DNA of 41,414 nucleotides from Gemmataceae bacterium (GTDB taxonomy: Bacteria > Planctomycetota > Planctomycetia > Gemmatales > Gemmataceae), in contig JAKEET010000214.1 in the NCBI GenBank assembly GCA_022616435.1, forward strand, positions 1 through 41,414. The letters are read 5' to 3'. Below, in pieces: positions 29,527-37,145 of the stretch; the first letter of the stretch is position 1, and every line of letters begins with the position of its first letter. Below the pieces are notes generated by a model. That model made no database searches. It saw nothing but the letters and a program-made list of their open reading frames with translations, and was not told the origin of the DNA. A program made the translations under genes and the position numbers.

Positions 29527-31905
29527 ATGGGAATGTCCAAGTCGATCCGGAACCTGCGGAACTCGGCCAGTTCGATCGCGTCAGGGGCGATTGCGTCCGC
29601 GTCACTGGCGGCAGTGCTCGCCGGTCTGCTGGCTCCAGCGATCAGCCAGGGGCAGCAGAAGCCGCCGCCGCCCAATCCGAACGCCCCGACGCTCGCCATG
29701 CCCTATCCGATGGGAATGCAGCGCGGCGCCACGCTGGAGATTCTTCTGACCGGCGGCAACCTGGCCAATCCTACCGGTTTCTGGGCGAGTTTCCCGGGCA
29801 AGGTCGCCATCCCCACCGAGGACAAGAACGGCGCCGACAACGCCAAGCTGAAAGTGCGGCTGGAAGTCCCCGCCGACGCGCCGCTCGGCGTCTACGCGAT
29901 CCGGCTGGCCAACAAGCAGGGCGTTTCGAACCTGCGGCTGTTCTGCGTGGACGATCTGCCGACCATCGCCGAAGTCGATGCCAGCCGCAACAAGGCCGCG
30001 GCGCAGCTTGTCTCCGTGCCGTGCGTGGTCGCCGGCAAGGCCGACGCCGAGGTCAGCGATTGGTTCAAGATCGCGGCGAAGGCCGGGCAGCGGCTCAGCT
30101 TCGACGTCCTGGGCCGCCGCATCGGCAGCCCGATCGATCCGCAGATTTCGCTCTATCACGGCAAGACGCTGCGCGAGCTGGCGCACGACAACGATTCGCC
30201 GGGCAGCCAGTCCGACGCCCGGCTGTCGTATCTGTTCAAGGAGTCAGGCGAGTACCTGATCGAAATCAAGGACGTGCTGAATCGCGGCGGCGCCGATTAC
30301 GTCTACCGGCTGCGCATCGGCGAGCTGCCGCTGGCCACCGCGACCGTGCCCATGGCGGCGAAGCGCGGCAGCAAGGTGCAGGTGCAGTTCGCGGGCCCGC
30401 AGGTCGAAGGCGTGGCGCCCGTCGAGGTGGCCGTCCCCGCCGACCCCGCCCAGACCGTGGTGTGGGTGAGCCCGAAAGGCCCGAGCGGGCACTATGGTTG
30501 GCCGGCGCCCCTTTCCCTCAGCGGCATGGAAGAGAAGGTGGAGCAGGAGCCGAACCACGAGCCGGCGAAGGCGAACCGCCTGCCGGTGCCGGGAGGCGTG
30601 ACCGGCCGATTTCAGATGAGCGACGACACCGACCTCTACGTTTTCGGCGCCAAGAAGGGCCAGAAGCTGACGGTGGAAGCGCAGACGCTGGAGCTGGGCT
30701 CGTCCACCCTGGTCTACATGATCTTGAAGAACGCCAAGACCGGCGCCGAGCTGGCCAAGTCGAACCCGCAAGCGGCGCCCCCCGCCGACCAGAAGATCGA
30801 CTTCACCGCGCCCGACGACGGCGATTACCTGCTCGAAGTGCAGCATCTGAATTTCCTGGGCGGCCCGAGCGAGGTGTATCACATCACGATTGAGCCGGCG
30901 CGCAGCGAGTTCGAAGTTGCCTTGCTCGCCGATCGCGCCGACCTGGCCGCGCTGTCGGTGGCGGCGTTCCCATTCCAGGTGACCCGCCGCGGCTACGCCG
31001 GCCCGATCGACGTATCCGTCGTCGCGCCCGCCAACCTGACCGGCTCGACCACCGTGAAGGCCGGCCAGGCCGCCGGCACGTTGCTGGTGCGCAGCAAAGG
31101 GGACGTGCCGCTGGGCCCGGTCCCGGTCGTGATTCATGCCAAGGCGACCGTGAATGGCCAGGCCGTGACCGTGCCGGTCAGCACTCGCGCGCCCATCAGC
31201 GCCGCTCTCGCCAACCTGCCGTATCCCCCCTTGCACCTGCACGCGCACGCAGCGATCGGCATCAAGGAGAAGGCGCCGTTCGCGCTGGCCGTGAAAACGG
31301 AAGCCGCGGAGGCGGCGCCCGGCCTGGCCGCCAATGTCACGATCACGGCGATGCGCGGGCCGGGGTTTGCCGAGGACATCGTGCTCAATCCGCCGCAAGG
31401 CCTGCCGCCGAACGTGCCGGCCCCGAAGCTCGGCACGATCGCCAAGGACAAGACCGAGTTCAAGTTCCCGCTGCCCATGAACGCCAAGACGCCGCTCGGC
31501 GATTACGTGCTGATCTTCAGCGGCAAGGCGAAGGTGGGGAAGAACGACGTCAACGGCGACCCGTCGCCCTTGCTCTTGACCGTGACCCTGCCGTTCGAGC
31601 TGAAGGTCGGGCCGGCGCCGGTGAACCTGAAGCCGGGCGACAAGGCCAAGGTGAAGATCATGGCGACGCGCAAGGCGGGCTACAAGGGGCCGATCGCGGT
31701 CGAGCTGCGGAACCTGCCGGCCAAGGTGACGGCGGCCAAGAGCGCGATTCCCCAGGACAAGACGGAAGTCGAGGTCGAGCTGGCGGCCGCGCCCGACGCC
31801 GCGGCGGCGGAAGCGAAGAACGTGGACGCGTTGGGAACCGCGACGGCGCTCAACAACCTGCAGAGCGCGTCGCCGCCGATCGCCGTGCGGGTGCAGAAGA
31901 AGTGA
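29527..31905 (+). CDS. Exported protein with pre-peptidase C-terminal (PPC)-type domains
   Basis: 792 residues from ATG 29527 (GAGG upstream); ATG 29485 in the same frame is possible. A signal peptide with a long polar N-region is followed by a hydrophobic core (LAAVLAGLLAP, cleavage near AISQGQ). The mature protein contains repeated beta-sandwich units of PPC type: SDWFKIAAKAGQRLSFDVLG with YLIEIKD near residue 260, and DDTDLYVFGAKKGQKLTVEA with YLLEVQHL near 450. The C-terminal half is Ig-like and Ala/Lys/Pro-rich. No protease domain is visible. It is probably surface-located and binding in nature. Such proteins are common in planctomycetes near DUF1549/DUF1501 genes. The stop overlaps the next gene's start. 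Confidence 0.85.
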   Translation: MGMSKSIRNLRNSASSIASGAIASASLAAVLAGLLAPAISQGQQKPPPPNPNAPTLAMPYPMGMQRGATLEILLTGGNLANPTGFWASFPGKVAIPTEDKNGADNAKLKVRLEVPADAPLGVYAIRLANKQGVSNLRLFCVDDLPTIAEVDASRNKAAAQLVSVPCVVAGKADAEVSDWFKIAAKAGQRLSFDVLGRRIGSPIDPQISLYHGKTLRELAHDNDSPGSQSDARLSYLFKESGEYLIEIKDVLNRGGADYVYRLRIGELPLATATVPMAAKRGSKVQVQFAGPQVEGVAPVEVAVPADPAQTVVWVSPKGPSGHYGWPAPLSLSGMEEKVEQEPNHEPAKANRLPVPGGVTGRFQMSDDTDLYVFGAKKGQKLTVEAQTLELGSSTLVYMILKNAKTGAELAKSNPQAAPPADQKIDFTAPDDGDYLLEVQHLNFLGGPSEVYHITIEPARSEFEVALLADRADLAALSVAAFPFQVTRRGYAGPIDVSVVAPANLTGSTTVKAGQAAGTLLVRSKGDVPLGPVPVVIHAKATVNGQAVTVPVSTRAPISAALANLPYPPLHLHAHAAIGIKEKAPFALAVKTEAAEAAPGLAANVTITAMRGPGFAEDIVLNPPQGLPPNVPAPKLGTIAKDKTEFKFPLPMNAKTPLGDYVLIFSGKAKVGKNDVNGDPSPLLLTVTLPFELKVGPAPVNLKPGDKAKVKIMATRKAGYKGPIAVELRNLPAKVTAAKSAIPQDKTEVEVELAAAPDAAAAEAKNVDALGTATALNNLQSASPPIAVRVQKK

Positions 31906-32477
31906 TGTGGAGTGCGATGAATCTCTTCCCGAAATTCGCCCAGGGCCTGTCGTACCAGGATTTCCTCGGCCGCTACGCCAGCGACGCGCAGCAGGCGCGC
32001 TGGCGGCAGGTGTACGACCAGGTAATGTTGACGCCGGCGCAGCACGAGCTGCTGCGGTCGTTCCAGCGCACCATGAAAGTCGCGTGCCTGGCCGGCGCCT
32101 GGTGCGGCGATTGCAGCGGCCAGTGCCCGATCTTCGCCCACTTCGCGGCCGAAGCGCCGGTGATCGACCTGCGTTTCCTCGACCGCGACGACCACGCCGA
32201 CGCCCAGCTCGAGCTGCGGATCAACGGCGGCGATCGCGTCCCGGTGCTCGTCTTCTTCAGCGAGGACGGCCACGAGGTGGCCCGCTACGGCGAACGGACC
32301 CTGGGCAAGTATCGCGAGCTGGCGCGCGGCCTGGGCGGCGCCGGCTGCCCCACGGGCATCGCCGTCCCCGGCGAGCCGCTGCTGGCGCAGGTCACGCAGG
32401 ACTGGCTGAACGAGTTCGAGCGCGTGCAGTGGATCCTGCGGCTGTCGCCGCGGCTGCGCAAGCTGCACAATGATTGA
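31905..32477 (+). CDS. Thioredoxin-like protein with CGDC active site
   Basis: 190 residues from ATG 31905, overlapping the preceding TGA by one base (TGATG); ATG 31917 (MNLFPKFAQG) is an alternative. The active-site segment is CLAGAWCGDCSGQCPIF, a CxxC thioredoxin motif (CGDC) with nearby extra cysteines. The cis-proline loop is RVPVLVFF. It has no signal peptide, so it is probably cytosolic, although its coupling to an exported protein gene is odd. The usual thioredoxin fold occupies about residues 50-140; the flanking helices are an extension. Role likely thiol reduction. Confidence 0.85.
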   Translation: MWSAMNLFPKFAQGLSYQDFLGRYASDAQQARWRQVYDQVMLTPAQHELLRSFQRTMKVACLAGAWCGDCSGQCPIFAHFAAEAPVIDLRFLDRDDHADAQLELRINGGDRVPVLVFFSEDGHEVARYGERTLGKYRELARGLGGAGCPTGIAVPGEPLLAQVTQDWLNEFERVQWILRLSPRLRKLHND

Positions 32478-32511
32478 ACGCACGTGACGGACACAGAGAA
32501 GGAGCGAGACC

Positions 32512-33603
32512 TTGCGGTACGCCGCCCCGGCACTTCTGCTCTTGGCGTTCCTGATTCCGAGCCTGCGGGCCGGTGAGCCGCGCAACGGCGCGCCATTCGT
32601 CTACCCGCCGCCCGATCAGGTGCGCGCGGCATTCCTGAAACTGCTCGATCGGCCGAAGGTCCCGGCCGATCCCAGAATCGTCGATACGAAACCGCATGCG
32701 CCCGGCTGGGTCGTCGAGCAGCTCAGCATCGCTTCGGAGAAGAAGGCGGACGGCGCCGTCGAACGCGTCCCCATGTTGATCGTGCGTCCCGAGGCGCCGT
32801 TGAAGAGGCTGCCGGCCGTCATCGTCCTGCACGGCACCGGCGGCGCCATGCGGTCGCAGCTCGGCTTCATGAAGGAGCTGGCGGCGCGGAACCTCATCGG
32901 CGTGGCCATCGACGCGCGCTATCACGGCGCGCGGGCCCACGGCGCCAAGGGGGCGTCGGCCTACCAGGAAGCCATCGTCCGCGCCTGGAAAGCCAGGCCG
33001 GACGAGGCGCTGGAACGTCCCTTCTACTACGACACCTGCTGGGACCTGTGGCGCGTCGCCGATTACCTCGAGTCGCGCCCCGACGTTGACGGCCGGCGGC
33101 TGGGCATGATCGGCTTCAGCATGGGCGGCATCCAGACCTGGCTGGCGGCCTCCGTGGACGAGCGCATCCGCGTCGCCGTTCCGGCCATCGCGGTGCAGAG
33201 TTTTCGCTGGAGCCTGGACAACGAGCAATGGCACGGCCGCGCCCGCACCATCAAGGCGGCTCACGACCAGGCCGCGAAGGACCTGGGCGAGCAAGGGATC
33301 AACGCGAAAGTCTGCCGGGCGCTGTGGGACAAGATCGTGCCCGGGATCGTCGACCAGTTCGACTGCCCGAGCATGCTCCGGCTGTTCGCGGGGCGGGCGC
33401 TGTTGATCCTCAACGGCACCAAGGACGCCAACTGTCCATACGACGGCGCCAGGCTGGCGATCGCCGCGGCCGAACGGGCGTTCGAGGACGCCAACGCCAG
33501 GGACAAGCTCAAGGTGATGATCGCCGACGTCGGCCATCAAGTGACCGCCGAGCAACGCGCCGCGGCGCTGGAGTGGCTCGAACGCTGGCTGGTGAAAGAA
33601 TAA
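32512..33603 (+). CDS. Exported alpha/beta hydrolase (dienelactone hydrolase-like)
   Basis: 363 residues from TTG 32512, supported by AAGGAG about eight bases upstream and a signal peptide (RYAAPALLLLAFLIPSLRAG). The alpha/beta-hydrolase landmarks are in order: VIVLHGTGGAM (oxyanion loop), GFSMGG (Ser nucleophile elbow), LNGTKDANCP (acid) and DVGHQV (His). It would hydrolyse an ester or related bond in the periplasm; the substrate is unknown. It is in the same direction as, and 34 bases after, the thioredoxin-like gene. It is followed by a repeat-rich interval. Confidence 0.88.
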   Translation: MRYAAPALLLLAFLIPSLRAGEPRNGAPFVYPPPDQVRAAFLKLLDRPKVPADPRIVDTKPHAPGWVVEQLSIASEKKADGAVERVPMLIVRPEAPLKRLPAVIVLHGTGGAMRSQLGFMKELAARNLIGVAIDARYHGARAHGAKGASAYQEAIVRAWKARPDEALERPFYYDTCWDLWRVADYLESRPDVDGRRLGMIGFSMGGIQTWLAASVDERIRVAVPAIAVQSFRWSLDNEQWHGRARTIKAAHDQAAKDLGEQGINAKVCRALWDKIVPGIVDQFDCPSMLRLFAGRALLILNGTKDANCPYDGARLAIAAAERAFEDANARDKLKVMIADVGHQVTAEQRAAALEWLERWLVKE

Positions 33604-33672
33604 CGAACCCGCACCGTCAGCCCCGGAATCCCGCGCTGGCGCTTCGGGCAAAAAAGGGGGACGGGCGCGGCG

Positions 33673-33737
33673 GGTGGCATGCTTTCGCCGATCCCTCGCG
33701 GCGCATCCAGGCCCTGAACCACCACGGCGAAAGCATG
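33673..33737. repeat. Third copy of the GCATGCTTTCGCCG palindrome
   Basis: GGTGGCATGCTTTCGCCG (33673-33690) matches the arms at 13-30 and 107-124 exactly; CGGCGAAAGCATG (33725-33737) is the right arm. The interior also resembles unit 2 (ATCCCTCGCGGCGCAT versus CTCCCTCGCCGCATG). An ATG in the right arm (33735) is in frame with the following gene. Confidence 0.88.
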
Positions 33738-33761
33738 GGCAGCCAGCGACCAAATCCCCTC

Positions 33762-34727
33762 ATGTCGACACCGTGGCAACGCTGGGGATGGCCGCTCGTC
33801 AAGCTCGTGCTCGCGGCCATGCTGCTGGCCGCGGTCGGCTGGCAATTCACCAGGGACCTGCGGAAGCTCAACCTCGATGACCTCGCCTGGCGGCCGCACT
33901 GGCTGGCGTTGTCGGCGTTGCTGTACCTGGTGTTCCTCGGCTCGTCGTGCTGGTACTGGCGCCGGCTGTTGCGGCATTTCGGCGCCGACGCGCCGGCCCA
34001 CGCGGTCACGCGCGCGTATTTTGTCAGCCAGCTCGGCAAGTACGTTCCAGGAAAGGCGTGGGCGCTCTTGCTCCGCGGCGGCATGGTCCGCGGACCGCGG
34101 TTGCGCTTCGGCCTGGCGATCCTCACCTCCTTCTACGAAGTCATGACCACGATGGCGGCGGGCGCCCTGGTCGCGGCCATCGCCTTTGCGATCGAGCCGC
34201 CGGTGGTCCGCGGCTGGGAAATCGCGCCGGTGCTCCTGGGCGTGATCTTGCTCGGCGTGTGCGGCGTGCCGCTCCTACCGACCGTCTTCAACCGCGTGGC
34301 GGCCCGCCTGGCGACGAAGGTGTCGATGGCCGAGGCCGGGCCGCTGCCGACCATCGACTTCGTCACGCTGCTGCAAGGCCTGGCGATCTCGGCCTGCGGC
34401 TGGTGCGTGCTGGGCGTGAGTGTGTGGTCGGGCCTGGCGGCCGTGCTGTCCGAGCCGCCGCCGTTGGACGTGTCCGTGGGTTTGCGGTGCCTGGGCGCCA
34501 TCGGCCTGGCGTACGTCGGCGGTTTTCTGGCGGTGTTCATGCCCGCCGGCGTCGCCGCCCGCGAGATCGTGCTGCTGGAGCTCCTGGCCTTCGCCGGCCC
34601 CGAAGCCGGCCCCGAAGCGCCCATCGCCGCCGCCGTGCTGCTCATGCGGCTGGCCTGGACGGGCGCGGAAATCCTGCTGGCCGGCGCGCTGTATCCGTGG
34701 CGTGCGGCCGTGGCGCAGGAAACATGA
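33762..34727 (+). CDS. LPG synthase TM-family (UPF0104-type) membrane protein
   Basis: 321 residues with about eight membrane segments. The motif VSQLGKYVPGKAW after the third helix is typical of the lysylphosphatidylglycerol synthase transmembrane (flippase-like) family. It lacks the cytosolic tRNA-dependent aminoacyl-transfer domain, so it is more likely a flippase-type or lipid-linked membrane protein than a full MprF. ATG 33762 begins MSTPWQRWGWPLVKLVLAAM; ATG 33735, inside the palindromic repeat, is an alternative. No good ribosome site is seen for either. Next in the same direction is the 5'-nucleotidase gene. Confidence 0.82.
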   Translation: MSTPWQRWGWPLVKLVLAAMLLAAVGWQFTRDLRKLNLDDLAWRPHWLALSALLYLVFLGSSCWYWRRLLRHFGADAPAHAVTRAYFVSQLGKYVPGKAWALLLRGGMVRGPRLRFGLAILTSFYEVMTTMAAGALVAAIAFAIEPPVVRGWEIAPVLLGVILLGVCGVPLLPTVFNRVAARLATKVSMAEAGPLPTIDFVTLLQGLAISACGWCVLGVSVWSGLAAVLSEPPPLDVSVGLRCLGAIGLAYVGGFLAVFMPAGVAAREIVLLELLAFAGPEAGPEAPIAAAVLLMRLAWTGAEILLAGALYPWRAAVAQET

Positions 34728-34751
34728 AAAGCGTTCGGATGCACGAATGTG

Positions 34752-34774
34752 GCGGCAAGTTTCCAACTTGCCGC
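34752..34774. repeat. 10-bp perfect hairpin before the 5'-nucleotidase gene
   Basis: GCGGCAAGTT (34752-34761) and AACTTGCCGC (34765-34774) with a three-base loop TCC. It lies in the 72-base gap between the two genes. No U-run follows, so it is a repeat or regulatory hairpin rather than a clear terminator. Confidence 0.7.
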
Positions 34775-34799
34775 GGCGTGGACCCGGTAGAATTCCACC

Positions 34800-35744
34800 A
34801 TGCCCGATCTCTCCCAGGTCCTGGTGGTCGGCGTCTCCTCGCGGGCGTTGTTCGATCTCGAGGAGGCGAACGCCGTCTACGAAACCCAGGGGCTCGACGC
34901 CTACATCCGCTACCAGGTGGAACGCGCCGACGACGTCCTCAAGCCGGGCGCCGGGTTTCCGTTGATCCGGGCCATCCTCGATCTCAACAAGCACACCGGC
35001 GGCCGGCGGGTCGCGGAGGTGGTCATCACCTCGCGCAACAGCCCGCAGACCAGCTTGCGGATGTTCAACTCGATCAGCCACCACGGCCTCGACATCCAGC
35101 ATGCGGCCCTTTCGGGCGGCGCGTCGATCGCGCCCTACCTGCACGCCTTCAACGTCGATCTGTTCCTGTCGGCGTCGGAGGCCGACGTGCAGGCGGCCAA
35201 CCGTGCCGGCGTCGCCGCCGGGCTGATCTTCGCGAAGCCGGCCAGCCTGGGCGAGCACGTCGACCCGATCCGCATCGGCTTCGACGCCGATGCGGTGATT
35301 TTCTCCGGCGAGTCGGAGCGCATCTATCGCGAGCAAGGGCTGGCGGCGTTCCTCGCCCATGAGAAGGAGAACGCCCGCAAGCCGTTGCCCGAAGGTCCGT
35401 TCGCCAAGCTGCTCCGCACCCTGTCCACGCTGCAATCCGACCCCAGCTTCGCGAAGCCGCCGATCCGCCTGGCCCTCATCACGGCGCGGAACATGCCGGC
35501 CCACGAGCGCGTCATCCGCACGCTCCTGGCGTGGGACGTGCGCATCGACGAGGCGTTCTTCATGGGCAGCGTTCCCAAGACGCAAATCCTGGCCGCGTTC
35601 GGGCCGCACATCTACTTCGACGACCAGGACCGGCACTGCCAGCCGGCGGCGCAGCTCGTGCCGACGGCGCGGGTGAGCCTCGCGGAGGCCGCGGCTGGGA
35701 ATCATGCGCCGCGCCGTGGGAAACGCTCGAGAACGTCGCGGTGA
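34800..35744 (+). CDS. 5'-nucleotidase (5-nucleotidase family)
   Basis: 314 residues from ATG 34800. The protein matches the bacterial 5-nucleotidase family related to cytosolic 5'-nucleotidase I: VVGVSSRALFDLEEANAVYE, AEVVITSRNSPQTSLRMFNS, FDADAVIFSGESERIY (the DADAV acidic pair is the HAD-type nucleophile motif) and FFMGSVPKTQIL. It would dephosphorylate nucleoside monophosphates in the cytosol. TAGAAT lies only six bases before the start codon and no ribosome site is visible, so a leaderless transcript is possible. The Arg-rich tail (PRRGKRSRTSR) is unusual. It is convergent with the glycosyltransferase gene. Confidence 0.88.
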   Translation: MPDLSQVLVVGVSSRALFDLEEANAVYETQGLDAYIRYQVERADDVLKPGAGFPLIRAILDLNKHTGGRRVAEVVITSRNSPQTSLRMFNSISHHGLDIQHAALSGGASIAPYLHAFNVDLFLSASEADVQAANRAGVAAGLIFAKPASLGEHVDPIRIGFDADAVIFSGESERIYREQGLAAFLAHEKENARKPLPEGPFAKLLRTLSTLQSDPSFAKPPIRLALITARNMPAHERVIRTLLAWDVRIDEAFFMGSVPKTQILAAFGPHIYFDDQDRHCQPAAQLVPTARVSLAEAAAGNHAPRRGKRSRTSR

Positions 35745-35753
35745 CGGCGTGAC

Positions 35754-35790
35754 GGGGTGACAGGTGATCCCGCGGATCACACGTCACCCC
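35754..35790. terminator. Hairpin between convergent genes
   Basis: GGGGTGAC (35754-35761) and GTCACCCC (35783-35790) form an outer stem, with GTGATCC and GGATCAC as an inner stem. It lies between the two convergent stop codons and covers the glycosyltransferase stop. No U-run, so it may act as a bidirectional pause or may simply be a dispersed repeat. Confidence 0.55.
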
Positions 35791-36764
35791 GGCGGCGCAA
35801 GGTCCGGCGGCGCAGGCCCGTCGCGCGTCCGCTCGGCGATGCTGTACGGCAACTGGTCGCCGCTCTGATAGGCAATGATCAATTCCGCGAGAAAGCCGAT
35901 CGACATCAGCTGCGCGCCCAGGACCACCGCCGCCAACGCGAACATCGGCAAGGCGCGGCGATGGATCGGCTCGAACGCGTCCGGATGCCACAGCCGCACG
36001 ATCCACGTCGCGAGCAAGTACAGGAAGCCCAGGTTGCCGAGCACGAAGCTGACCAGGCCGATCGTACCGAGCAAGTGCTGCGGCCGCTGGCCGAAGCCGG
36101 TGAGGAACTTGACCGTCAACAGATCGAGAAAGCCTTTGATGAAACGGCGGAAGCCGTACTTGGATTGGCCGAAGCGGCGCGGGCGATGGTTGATGGCGAT
36201 CTCGCCGACCTTGAAGCCGCGGGCCGCCGCCAGCACCGGGATGAAGCGGTGCAGCTCGCCGTACAGGCGGATTTCGCGAAAGATGGACGTGCGATAACAC
36301 TTCATGCCGCAGTTGTGATCGTGCAGCTTGACGCCGGTGAGCCAGCTGACCATGAAGTTGAACAGCCGGCTCGGCCACACCTTGTGCCAGGGATCGAGAC
36401 GCACTTTCTTCCAGCCGCTGACGACGTCCTGTCCCTGTCCGAGCGCCGCCAGGAAGTTGGGAATCTCAGCCGGGTCGTCTTGAAGGTCGGCGTCGAGCGT
36501 CAGGATCGTGTCGCCGCGCGCCGCCGCGAAGCCGGCGGCCAGGGCCGCGGCCTTGCCGAAATTCCGGCGGAAGCGCACGCCTTCGACGTGGGCGTTGTCC
36601 TTGGCGAGCCGGGCGATCGTTTCCCACGAGCCGTCGCTGCTGCCGTCGTCGATGAAGATCACCTGGCATTCGAGCCCGGCGCGGCCGGCGCTCTGGACGA
36701 TCTCCTCGTGAAGCAAGCTCAAGCTGTCCCGTTCGTTGAACACCGGGATGACGATGGAGATCAT
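35784..36764 (-). CDS. Family 2 glycosyltransferase (polyprenyl-phosphate type)
   Basis: 326 residues from ATG 36764 (GTG 36770 is also possible). GT-A domain: MISIVIPVFNERDSLSLLHE, IFIDDGSSDGSWE, the RNFGKAAALAAGFAAARGD segment, and the DADLQDDP metal-binding motif, as in DPM1, GtrB and ArnC-type enzymes that load a sugar on polyprenyl phosphate. The C-terminal part has two membrane helices (LLGTIGLVSFVLGNLGFLYL and ALPMFALAAVVLGAQLMSIG), typical of the GtrB group. It faces the cytosol at the inner membrane. A companion GT-C enzyme could be the unassigned membrane protein at 3231-4865, but distance gives no support. Convergent with the nucleotidase. Confidence 0.92.
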   Translation of the reverse strand: MISIVIPVFNERDSLSLLHEEIVQSAGRAGLECQVIFIDDGSSDGSWETIARLAKDNAHVEGVRFRRNFGKAAALAAGFAAARGDTILTLDADLQDDPAEIPNFLAALGQGQDVVSGWKKVRLDPWHKVWPSRLFNFMVSWLTGVKLHDHNCGMKCYRTSIFREIRLYGELHRFIPVLAAARGFKVGEIAINHRPRRFGQSKYGFRRFIKGFLDLLTVKFLTGFGQRPQHLLGTIGLVSFVLGNLGFLYLLATWIVRLWHPDAFEPIHRRALPMFALAAVVLGAQLMSIGFLAELIIAYQSGDQLPYSIAERTRDGPAPPDLAPPG

Positions 36765-36837
36765 GAGCACGCGCGAACCGGGGAGGGAGCGAGATTTCCC
36801 CTTGTTCTAGGTGCCAGGCCTGATTCGGACAGCGGCG

Positions 36838-37083
36838 CTACGTTGCCGCCGGCACGCTGGCCGCCGGCACGCTGGCCGCCGGCACGATTTCCGCGGCCTT
36901 CTTGATGTCCTCCAGGTCCTGGTCGAAGCACTTTCGCATCATGCCTTTCATGACAAACATCAGCGGCGTGCGATGTCGTTCGCCATGGATGTTGACAACG
37001 CCAAGATTGTGCCGCGCCGAAACCCGCCCTATCAAGAGGCCGGCTGTTCGAGCCGTCGCGTGGGCTTTAAGATGGAACAACAC
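36838..37083 (-). pseudogene. Possible truncated SRPBCC-like C-terminal fragment
   Basis: 81 codons on the minus strand. The segment PLMFVMKGMMRKCFDQDLED plus IKKAAE looks like the C-terminal helix of SRPBCC/START-like proteins, while the N-terminal half expected for that fold is missing; upstream lies the start of another gene. The tail is three VPAAS pentapeptides encoded by a 15-bp tandem repeat (36845-36886). There is no ribosome site. It is probably a gene remnant, but it could be a short real protein. Confidence 0.35.
36845..36886. repeat. 15-bp tandem repeat
   Basis: GCCGCCGGCACGCTG occurs at 36845-36859 and 36860-36874, with a partial third copy at 36875-36886. On the minus strand it encodes VPAAS units at the end of the SRPBCC-like fragment. 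Confidence 0.85.
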
Positions 37084-37145
37084 CCGCCAAACCGTGACAA
37101 TGGATGAAGAACGTCTCGCCCCGGATGCGCGTTGTTGAGGATGCC

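Noticed and set aside
33228..33761. Upstream extension of the LPG-synthase-type gene
   Set aside because: It overlaps the hydrolase gene in another frame and crosses the palindromic repeat; the translation is Arg-rich and has no domain.
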